The notes under the pieces were generated by a model, which was not told where the DNA came from, made no database searches, and saw only the letters and a program-made list of their open reading frames with translations. A stretch of 64,000 nucleotides of DNA from Pseudoalteromonas distincta (GTDB lineage Bacteria; Pseudomonadota; Gammaproteobacteria; Enterobacterales; Alteromonadaceae): NCBI RefSeq assembly GCF_000814675.1, contig NZ_JWIG01000021.1, positions 216,433 through 280,432 on the forward strand. Reading direction: 5' to 3'. Of this stretch, positions 17,568-23,856 are shown one piece after another. The position numbers were made by a program, and so were the translations under genes. The stretch's first letter is position 1, and each line of letters begins with the position of its first letter.

Positions 17568-17765
17568 AGTACTTAACATATCTGGTAATCTAATATTAAA
17601 AAGACCTCAGTGTATAGCATGTGCAAGTTAAAACTTTTAAACCTTTGTTCTTTACAAATTTATTTCGCATCAATAACATAGAAAGAATTACTAAGATTAT
17701 ACGCTAGAGGGTCCTTCGAGCTAGGGCTCAACTTGGTAAGCTTTAAATATAAAAGGTGCAAATAA
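17568..17765 (+). other. gap upstream of the RT pair, possible retron RNA
   Basis: 198 bases without a reading frame, on the strand of the reverse transcriptase pair. In retrons the msr-msd RNA commonly lies upstream of the RT gene. The 3' part has a GAGC-TAGG-GCTC hairpin (near 17718-17729), and CAAGTT (near 17623) can pair with AACTTG (near 17730). I could not identify convincing a1/a2 repeats or the branching G, so this is only a location worth testing. Confidence 0.3.
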
Positions 17766-18245
17766 ATGAGTTCAATGGCATGGGACGCATGGCAGGCTGG
17801 CATTACCACAACATTTGGTGGTGAAGGAGCTTCTTGGCTTTATGATGATGAGAAACAAAAGCCAAAACAGAATACGCATGCCAAATTTTTATCTTATTGG
17901 AACAGTATTAAACGCGATTGCGAAAAAATAGTAAGAGCTAAAGACTTAAGGAATAAGGTAGTTGTCAAATTTGGGGCTACAAAACCTTTAGCTACATGTG
18001 AGATTATCGTCCATCAACGTTTAAGAAATGGAACCTTACGCTACTATATCTTTACCTACGACATAAATTCGAACATAGTGAGAAATTTACTTTTATTAAG
18101 TATGTTTATTAAAAAGGGTGTGAGTTTAAACTTTATCGATGGAATGAAAACAATTTACTCATCAGCCACAACTACTTTTTGCACCATTCATAACTACTCC
18201 TTTTACACTCATATTAGTCAAGCGATCAATTTGGAGCAAATTTAA
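17766..18245 (+). CDS. unrecognised small protein coupled to the RT
   Basis: 159 residues, no family recognised. It starts MSSMAWDAWQAG, has a basic middle (about 45-75) and a hydrophobic segment RNLLLLSMFIKKG (about 114-127). Its stop codon overlaps the reverse transcriptase start (TAATG), so the two are translationally coupled and very likely act together. Retrons often carry an accessory effector or toxin gene beside the RT, and this is the best-placed candidate. It has a modest AAGGTGCA ribosome binding site. It does not look like the known retron partners that I can recall (nucleoside deoxyribosyltransferase, PtuAB, two-helix membrane protein). Confidence 0.75.
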   Translation: MSSMAWDAWQAGITTTFGGEGASWLYDDEKQKPKQNTHAKFLSYWNSIKRDCEKIVRAKDLRNKVVVKFGATKPLATCEIIVHQRLRNGTLRYYIFTYDINSNIVRNLLLLSMFIKKGVSLNFIDGMKTIYSSATTTFCTIHNYSFYTHISQAINLEQI

Positions 18246-19129
18246 TGGGAGAATGGGTGAGCGAAGGTAGCAATAAATTTTGCTACTACCTTAATGGTAA
18301 CAAATCAAGACTTGAAGCCAAGAAAGTTATTTTAAAAAAAGGAGTAAAATCAAGGGATATATTTGTTCCAAACGAAGAGGGGAAAAAGTATTTTAAGAAA
18401 TTAATCCCAGCTTTAGACTCTATTTTCGAATCATCCAAAATTGTTGATATAAGTCATGGCTTTGTGAAAGGTCGTGGAGCTGTTTCAAATTCAAAATGCC
18501 ATCTAGGATTCAATGTAGGTATTCAATTAGATATACAAGATTTTTTTCCTAATATAACTGTAAATCACCTTAGAAACTTCTTACCTGAAAGGATACTAGA
18601 TGTATGCTTTATTGAAGATCGCTTACCCCAAGGACTCCCTACCAGCCCAATAATTTCAAATATCGCAATGATCTATGTTGACGCAAAAATAAATGGGATG
18701 CTTTATAATTTAGTAGCTAAAGGTGAGATTGAAAGCTACTCACATACTCGCTATGCTGATGATATTACTATCAGTATTTCCTTATCTAAAGACAGGTTGA
18801 ATGTAAATGGTTTTCGTCCTGGACTTTCCAGTTCTGTATTATACAGAAAAGAACGTTATGAATTAAAAGAAATATATTTGAGTATTTTAGAAAGAATAAA
18901 ACTAAATGTAGAAGAAATACTTATCCAGAGCAATCTAGCTCTGCACCCAAAAAAAACTAAGTACGATTTTGCTTATCAAGGAAATAGAATTATAACAGGT
19001 GTATCACTTGGAAAGAAAAATATTCAAGTCTCAAGAAAAGTTAAACGTAAGTTACGTGCAGCTATTCACCAATCAAATGTAGGCAGCTCTTTGGGATTAA
19101 TGGCTTGGGTTTCACAACACAAATCTTAA
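18245..19129 (+). CDS. retron-type reverse transcriptase
   Basis: 294 residues, the size of retron RTs (about 300). Motifs in order: the retron region X signature as NSKCH (82-86, usual form NAxxH), LDIQDFF (95-101, motif A), QGLPTSPIISN (129-139, motif B), RYADD (169-173, catalytic motif C), and the retron ITG (250-252, usual VTG) followed by a basic helix (KVKRKLRAA) that binds the template RNA. An unusual ~35-residue stretch (about 181-225) separates motif C from HPKKTK. No group II intron maturase or endonuclease domain is present. It overlaps the 159-residue gene by one base. Confidence 0.88.
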   Translation: MGEWVSEGSNKFCYYLNGNKSRLEAKKVILKKGVKSRDIFVPNEEGKKYFKKLIPALDSIFESSKIVDISHGFVKGRGAVSNSKCHLGFNVGIQLDIQDFFPNITVNHLRNFLPERILDVCFIEDRLPQGLPTSPIISNIAMIYVDAKINGMLYNLVAKGEIESYSHTRYADDITISISLSKDRLNVNGFRPGLSSSVLYRKERYELKEIYLSILERIKLNVEEILIQSNLALHPKKTKYDFAYQGNRIITGVSLGKKNIQVSRKVKRKLRAAIHQSNVGSSLGLMAWVSQHKS

Positions 19130-19138
19130 TTAAAAGCA

Positions 19139-19164
19139 GAGGGGGCTATATTGTATAGCCCCTC
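19139..19164 (+). terminator. hairpin after the RT gene
   Basis: GAGGGGGCTATA-TTG-TATAGCCCCTC forms an 11-bp stem with one bulged G, ten bases after the RT stop. The T tract is poor (ACTTTG), so it may be a weak terminator. Confidence 0.55.
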
Positions 19165-19329
19165 ACTTTGTGATTACGTTTTTTCGGCCGAAGGCCTGTG
19201 TATTCATTTACTCAAACTACCTTAATAAGTGGACGAAACATCACACCGAGTTACCTCAAGTGGTAGCAAAGCTAATCACGCATCAAATGTATTTGCAGAT
19301 GCAATTTAAGTCAAGCTTTGATTGCCCCA

Positions 19330-20529
19330 CTAACTAAAGCTTTCTATCAACTCACTCCACCAATTCATTATTGGTCTGCGTTGCTCTAAAAAGTCTGAGC
19401 GCATGTATGCAGCTCTTGTTTTATTTTCATCATTATGAGCTAAGCAGGCCTCAATAAGTAATGAATCATATCCGTGTTCATGTAGTGCAGTAGAGGCTAT
19501 GGAGCGCATACCATGAGCCATCAGCTTATCTTTATAACCCAAGCTTTTCTTTATAGCATTATTGACCGTATAGGTGCTTGCATGGCTTTGTATGTTACGT
19601 TTATTTGGAAATACATATTCATGGTGACCGCTTAGAGGCTTCATTTGCTCTAGTATTGCTAAAGTGCTTGGGGTTAAGGGGACTCGGTGAATTCTCCTGC
19701 GTTTCATCTCTTTTGCCGGAATAACCCAAACGGCTTCTTCGATATTAATATCAGCCCACCTGGTTCTAGCTGCTTCTTTTGAGCGAGCTATAGTGTGTAG
19801 TTGCCACAAAATTAATAACTTAGTTTGGTTTTGTATGGTTTTAGAGCTATTTAAAGCTATTAAAAAATCAGGAAGCTCTTCAGGTTTAATCGTCGCCATA
19901 TGTTGCTCTTTCTTTTTAGCAAACATATTTCCGATTTTTGCTAATCGATTGACATCAAGAACAACAATATTTACATAGTGATCCATAATTTGACCCAAAC
20001 TTTCGCAAATACGCTTTACAGTCGAGAGCTTTCCATCTATCTCTATAGGTCTTATCAAATCGTATGTATTACGTCTATTTATAGCTTCTAAAGGTAAATC
20101 TCCCATCTTTGGAAATATATAAATCTCCAAAGTTCGCCATACCCTTTGTGCATGAGCTGACGTAACTTTAGTTTTCTTGATTTCAAACCAATGCTGCGCA
20201 GCAACAATTAATGTATTTTCAGCCTTTTGTTTTTCAGCTTGTTTTTTATTCTGTTCTTGAGCTTTTGGATTAATGCCTTGCACCAGTTGCTCTTGGCATT
20301 CAAGTGCTCTAATACGGGCATTAGCAAGTGATAAAGCAGGGTATAAACCTAAAGGCATCCTATTAAACTTTCCGCTAACTGGGTTTTTAAACTTAAACTG
20401 CCAAGATTTAGTCCCACTAGGTAAAACCCGCAGTTGAAGACCGCCACCATCAGAAAGCGTTTGCTCTTTGCCTGTACTAGTAATTGATTTTATTTTTTTA
20501 TCCGTTAGACGAACTACAGGCCTGGCCAT
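19330..20529 (-). CDS. int: P4-type tyrosine integrase
   Basis: 399 residues from the ATG at 20529, which has GGAG at good spacing; the GTG at 20541 is less likely. The N-terminal DUF4102 domain (about 1-85, LTDKKIKSI... LSDGGGLQLRVLPSG) is typical of P4-family integrases. It is followed by the SAM-like core-binding domain and the catalytic domain with R in ARSKEAARTRW, H-x-x-R in AHGMRSIAS, and H...Y in LAHNDENKTRAAYMRS. It lies 190 bp from the right attachment core and between arm-type repeats. It almost certainly integrated this island into rbgA. Confidence 0.95.
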   Translation of the reverse strand: MARPVVRLTDKKIKSITSTGKEQTLSDGGGLQLRVLPSGTKSWQFKFKNPVSGKFNRMPLGLYPALSLANARIRALECQEQLVQGINPKAQEQNKKQAEKQKAENTLIVAAQHWFEIKKTKVTSAHAQRVWRTLEIYIFPKMGDLPLEAINRRNTYDLIRPIEIDGKLSTVKRICESLGQIMDHYVNIVVLDVNRLAKIGNMFAKKKEQHMATIKPEELPDFLIALNSSKTIQNQTKLLILWQLHTIARSKEAARTRWADINIEEAVWVIPAKEMKRRRIHRVPLTPSTLAILEQMKPLSGHHEYVFPNKRNIQSHASTYTVNNAIKKSLGYKDKLMAHGMRSIASTALHEHGYDSLLIEACLAHNDENKTRAAYMRSDFLEQRRPIMNWWSELIESFS

Positions 20530-20578
20530 AATAAGCTCCACAGTGATGATTAAGGCTAGTATATATAAAATACAACCT

Positions 20579-20604
20579 CATGGGTACTAACGTGGGTACT
20601 AAAA
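20579..20604 (+). repeat. arm-type integrase repeats, right end
   Basis: Two direct copies of TGGGTACTAA (20581-20590 and 20593-20602) in a 26-bp block with one mismatch to 2213-2238. It lies just upstream of the integrase start, so integrase binding could also repress its own gene. Confidence 0.65.
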
Positions 20605-20641
20605 ATAGTAGAAGTAACAAGATAAGACTGGACAAACCCGG

Positions 20642-20672
20642 AATAAAAACAGGTTGCAACCATGTTTTTATT
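20642..20672. repeat. near-perfect 31-bp palindrome between int and attR
   Basis: AATAAAAACAGGTTG (20642-20656) and CAACC-A-TGTTTTTATT (20657-20672) form a palindrome broken by one extra A. It sits 48 bp inside the right attachment core. It could bind an excision factor or a regulator of int. Confidence 0.6.
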
Positions 20673-20706
20673 AGGCTTTTAATATAACTGCGGAGTGCTG
20701 CGGAAG

Positions 20707-20742
20707 TTAATTCAAGCGTCCAGGGAACCACTGGATAGCCAT
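20707..20742 (-). pseudogene. stranded native 5' end of rbgA
   Basis: The minus strand reads MAIQWFPGRLN then stop (20742-20707). It is preceded by a strong ribosome binding site (TTAGGAGTT, complement of 20747-20756). The first eight residues are the canonical RbgA start, after which element DNA follows. It is the severed original start of the gene now read from 2177, and the native rbgA promoter should lie just to the right of it. Confidence 0.88.
20720..20733. other. right attachment site core (attR)
   Basis: CCAGGGAACCACTG, identical to 2146-2159, within the stranded rbgA start. Confidence 0.8.
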
Positions 20743-20833
20743 TTTTAACTCCTAACGTATAATTAACCGCTATTTTAACTGGCAATTCATTTAATTGCGC
20801 TATACTGGCGCAAATTTTTTCAGATTAGTTGTT

Positions 20834-21370
20834 ATGGCTCTTAAATCCACCATTATGAAAGTGCAGTTATCGCTTAGCGATATGGACCGCCACGTTTATC
20901 AAGATTTTAATTTAACCTTGGCTCAACACCCATCAGAAACCGACCAACGGTTGATGATTCGCTTACTCGCTTTTGCGCTAAATAGCTGTGATGGTTTAGA
21001 ATTTACTAAAGGATTAAGTGCTGATGATGAGCCTGAACTTTGGCATGTAAGCTATAGTGAAGAAATAGAACTATGGGTTGAACTTGGCTTACCAGATGAA
21101 AAACGCCTTAAAAAAGCCTGTAATAAATCTAAAAAAGTGGTGCTGTATACTTATGGTGAAAACAATCAAGCAATTTGGTGGCAAAAACATCAACCTAAAT
21201 TGTATGAATTTAAAAATCTAAGTATTTTTAGCCTTGATTACGCAGCAACACAAGCACTTGCTGCTTTGGTTGATCGTGGAATTAAGCTCGCCATTACCAT
21301 TCAAGATGGTGAAGTATGGGTAAATACCGATACAACCAATATTGAAATAAAACCGCTACAGTTAATGTAA
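20834..21370 (+). CDS. yaeQ: YaeQ family protein
   Basis: 178 residues of the YaeQ family, a PD-(D/E)XK nuclease-like fold of uncertain function. Early studies linked it to RfaH-independent suppression of haemolysin defects. The family start MALKSTIMKVQLSLSDMDR and the ELWVELGLPDEKRLKKAC segment are recognisable. The ATG at 20834 gives the usual family length; the frame continues upstream to 20795 without support. A TATACT -10-like box at 20800-20805 may be its promoter. In the ancestral chromosome it was divergent from rbgA; the island now separates them. Confidence 0.9.
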   Translation: MALKSTIMKVQLSLSDMDRHVYQDFNLTLAQHPSETDQRLMIRLLAFALNSCDGLEFTKGLSADDEPELWHVSYSEEIELWVELGLPDEKRLKKACNKSKKVVLYTYGENNQAIWWQKHQPKLYEFKNLSIFSLDYAATQALAALVDRGIKLAITIQDGEVWVNTDTTNIEIKPLQLM

Positions 21371-21380
21371 TTACGGTAGT

Positions 21381-21544
21381 TATACCAATTGCATTAAATT
21401 AGTTATCTATTATAGCGACAAATAAATAAGTCGATAACAAGGCGAAAATTATGACATATAGTTGTTCTATATAAATAATTTTTAACGCAGGTAGCGGATT
21501 ATTTAATACGCTAGAATGATCATGTTTTTAATAAAATTGGTATT
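21381..21544. repeat. MITE-like interspersed repeat, copy A
   Basis: About 164 bp starting TATACCAATT and ending AATTGGTATT, thus bounded by inverted termini. Its middle (GTTGTTCTATATAAATAATT, then TTTAACG) matches the reverse complement of the repeat at 35217-35379, which has the same length and ends. Such repeats are scattered in Pseudoalteromonas-like genomes. It lies between yaeQ and the hydrolase gene. Confidence 0.7.
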
Positions 21545-21553
21545 AGGGAGCAT

Positions 21554-22159
21554 ATGAAAGTTAAACACGTTATTGTTTTACATGGCTTGTATATGTCTGG
21601 CTTTGTTATGCGCCCACTTTGTTCACGACTTGAAGAGTCGGGTATGACGGTATTAAACATTACCTACAATACGCTCGACCCTCACCGCGATACCATATTT
21701 GCACAAATTGATGAGTGTATTTCTAACGAACCTGCAGCGCTTGTATGCCACTCAATGGGAGGGCTGATTGCACGTGCTTATCTAGAGGCAAACTCTCCTG
21801 CTAGCCAGAATATTACGAAGGTAATTACACTGGGTACTCCACATAAAGGCAGCCATATAGCGCAAAAAATGAAGCAAAAAGGGTTTGAATCATTTTTAAA
21901 AAATAGTGTTGAATTTTTGCTTACTAAAAATGGTAATTGGCCTTTTAAAGCTAAGCTTTATAGTATCGCAGGCGATTTACCTATTGGGCTTATGCCTTTA
22001 ATAGTCAAAGGTAGCCAGTCAGATGGCACCGTATTACTAGATGAAACCAAACTTAAAGGTATGGCCGAACACAAAGTGTTTCATTTAAGCCATACCAGTA
22101 TGATTTACTCGCGCCAAGTACTCGATTACATTTTAAAGTGCTTAAACGAGAAAGATTAA
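21554..22159 (+). CDS. alpha/beta hydrolase (lipase-like)
   Basis: 201 residues with a single alpha/beta-hydrolase domain. The oxyanion segment is VLHGLYMSG near the N-terminus. The nucleophile elbow is CHSMGGLIARAY (serine near residue 67), followed by VITLGTPHKGS as in bacterial triacylglycerol lipase-like and PGAP1-like esterases. The catalytic histidine is probably in VFHLSHTSM. There is no signal peptide, so it acts in the cytoplasm. GGGAGCAT precedes the ATG. The substrate is unknown. Its stop overlaps the convergent small membrane gene by four bases. Confidence 0.85.
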   Translation: MKVKHVIVLHGLYMSGFVMRPLCSRLEESGMTVLNITYNTLDPHRDTIFAQIDECISNEPAALVCHSMGGLIARAYLEANSPASQNITKVITLGTPHKGSHIAQKMKQKGFESFLKNSVEFLLTKNGNWPFKAKLYSIAGDLPIGLMPLIVKGSQSDGTVLLDETKLKGMAEHKVFHLSHTSMIYSRQVLDYILKCLNEKD

Positions 22160-22365
22160 TCCTCAGCATTGGCTGCTATTTTATAACTAATTAAAAATAT
22201 CACAGCCAGTATCAGCGGAATGGGCGCCGCAATGTAACCAAAAAAATCTGAGTTTGCAAAGCTTGCTCCTGCTAAGTGCGCTACTAGCCCAAGCACAAAT
22301 GCGATGACTGCAATTCCTACCACGATTAACTCTGCTTTATTTTGTTTCGCTGTTTTTGCATGCAT
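22156..22365 (-). CDS. small membrane protein
   Basis: 69 residues with two hydrophobic segments (about 13-32 and 44-62) joined by a short loop, and charged ends. I do not recognise a family. A GGAGAGA ribosome binding site lies just upstream of the ATG. It is convergent with the hydrolase gene, overlapping by four bases. It is likely a small inner-membrane protein. Confidence 0.7.
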   Translation of the reverse strand: MHAKTAKQNKAELIVVGIAVIAFVLGLVAHLAGASFANSDFFGYIAAPIPLILAVIFLISYKIAANAED

Positions 22366-22699
22366 GTTATCTCTCCTAATTATTTCGACAACATTATTAT
22401 GCGCCGTTAGGGTGGATGATTTTTGACCTACATCAATAAAAAAATAGCTAAGTTATTACCTTAAATAAAGTTTGTTTTAGATCATGATTTATATACTTCT
22501 GGGTTTTATTTATTTTTGAGGGGTAGTATTTTTATTAATCAGTCCCATTTCTATTAATAGTCTAAAGTGAATACAGGTATCAAAAACAGCTAATAGGTTA
22601 AAACTATTAACTAGATACATTTAAACGATTTTACTAATTTATCGAAATTAGTAATACTTATCACAAGTTCACAAACAAACGGTTATTCAGGAGCAAGTT

Positions 22700-23173
22700 A
22701 TGTCACATGTAAACGCAATTGGTCTAAACAGCGCAAAAAGCGAAGACATCATAAAGTCACTCAATACATTATTGAGTAGCTACCAGATTCAATACATGAA
22801 CGCGCGTGGCTTTCACTGGAATATTAAAGGCCGTAACTTTTTTGAACTACACGTTAAGTTTGAAGAAATTTATAACTTACTACTTCTCAAAGTAGATGAA
22901 GTTGCAGAACGTATTTTAACGTTAGATGGCGCACCACTACATGCATTTTCTGATTACCTTGAAGTAAGTAAAATTAAAGAAGCTAAAGGTATTAGTGATG
23001 GTGTTACAGCCGTAGAAAACCTACTTGCTGGTTACAGCACATTAATTCACATGCAGCGTGATATTTTAAGCCAAGCTGGTGATGCAGACGATGAAGGTAC
23101 AGCCTCACTAATGAGCGATTACATCTCAGAGCAAGAAAAACTGGTTTGGATGCTAAAGGCTTACTTAGACTAA
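22700..23173 (+). CDS. dps: Dps family DNA-protecting ferritin
   Basis: 157 residues of the Dps family, which form 12-subunit shells that oxidise and store iron with hydrogen peroxide and protect DNA. The ferroxidase residues H39, H51, D66 and E70 match the spacing of E. coli Dps (H51, H63, D78, E82). The motif RGFHWNIKG is typical. The N-terminus is short, without the lysine-rich DNA-binding tail of E. coli Dps, so DNA binding may be weak. An AGGAGCAAG ribosome binding site is present. An upstream spacer of ~330 bases may hold its stress promoter; no OxyR or Fur site is obvious. Confidence 0.94.
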   Translation: MSHVNAIGLNSAKSEDIIKSLNTLLSSYQIQYMNARGFHWNIKGRNFFELHVKFEEIYNLLLLKVDEVAERILTLDGAPLHAFSDYLEVSKIKEAKGISDGVTAVENLLAGYSTLIHMQRDILSQAGDADDEGTASLMSDYISEQEKLVWMLKAYLD

Positions 23174-23187
23174 ACCAGCAAAAAAAA

Positions 23188-23205
23188 GCCCTCAATGAAG
23201 AGGGC
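23188..23205 (-). terminator. minus-strand-type terminator after dps
   Basis: GCCCTC-AATGAA-GAGGGC preceded on the plus strand by AAAAAAA, so the T tract is on the minus strand. No minus-strand gene ends here. It may terminate a short minus-strand RNA from 23200-23305, or simply contribute to ending dps. Confidence 0.6.
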
Positions 23206-23273
23206 CACAAATAGGGATAAATCGTTAAATAATCAAGCGATTCGGTTACTATATTAGCCTCCTCCCAATACTA

Positions 23274-23303
23274 AACAACGCCCCTGTTACCAGTGGCGTT
23301 GTT
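23274..23303 (+). terminator. terminator for dps
   Basis: AACAACGCC (23274-23282) with GGCGTTGTT (23295-23303), then TTGGGTTT. A strong 9-bp stem about 100 bases after the dps stop. Confidence 0.75.
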
Positions 23304-23831
23304 TTGGGTTTAAGTGGGTGTAATGCTCATATACCGCTATAAGTAGCACATTAGTTTCATATCATTGAATAAACGTAATATAGACTACGGCAATACTCTT
23401 ATTCAATTTTAGCCTTTCCAGCCTAGTAGCTTCGTGAGTAAGAATCTTATCAGGATTTTCGCCACATATTTTTATCCAAGAAAGTCTATTTACTCTGAAT
23501 AGAAGAAGCCATAATAAATACTAATTTATGGCTTCTTTTCTTCTAAATTTAGAGTAAAAATTAATTTTGGCTACACTATTAGATATTCTGTTATGGCCTA
23601 AATAAAGGAATTTAATTAAAAGGTAGGGTCGTAGCATGCGGTTATTTAGATGGGTAATTTTTTTGGTGCAATCAATTAGTAGTCTGACTTACTAAAATAA
23701 TCATTTTTGAATGACAGCTTGTATAGATAGGGGCGAATTAACCGCCCCTGGCAAAATAATCAAAAGCAGGGGAGATTTGACGTTATGCACCTTTCCTTGC
23801 TTAAGATGCACAACGTAAATCTAGCTAATTA
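23304..23831. other. 528-bp region without a gene, several hairpins
   Basis: No convincing reading frame. It contains a terminator-like hairpin on the plus strand, GAAGCCATAA (23505-23514) with TTATGGCTTC (23526-23535) followed by TTTTC, and a GC-rich hairpin AGGGGCG/CGCCCCT (23729-23749). ATTGAATAA and TTATTCAAT near 23365-23410 can also pair. A small RNA ending near 23540 is possible. Confidence 0.4.
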
Positions 23832-23856
23832 TTTTAGTGAGCTATGCTCACTAAAA
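23832..23856 (-). terminator. hairpin after the TonB-dependent receptor
   Basis: TTTTAGTGAGC-TAT-GCTCACTAAAA, a perfect 11-bp stem immediately beyond the receptor stop at 23857. Confidence 0.75.

Larger units (their letters stand above)
2146..20733. mobile_element. integrative defence island inserted in rbgA
   Basis: About 18.6 kb bounded by the 14-bp direct repeat CCAGGGAACCACTG (2146-2159 and 20720-20733). Both copies encode the QWFPG segment of RbgA. Inside each end lies a near-identical 26-bp arm-type repeat (2213-2238 and 20579-20604). A P4-type integrase gene (19330-20529) abuts the right end. Cargo: an orphan DarG-like protein, a type IC restriction operon with PrrC and RhuM, AlpA, RadC, DUF2787, a second short recombinase, a Gp2-like protein and a retron-type reverse transcriptase. 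No conjugation or phage structural genes are visible, so it looks like a non-self-transmissible integrative element. Confidence 0.88.

Noticed and set aside
17568..17765. Definite msr-msd retron RNA
   Set aside because: I could not find flanking a1/a2 repeats or a branching G. Only the position is suggestive.
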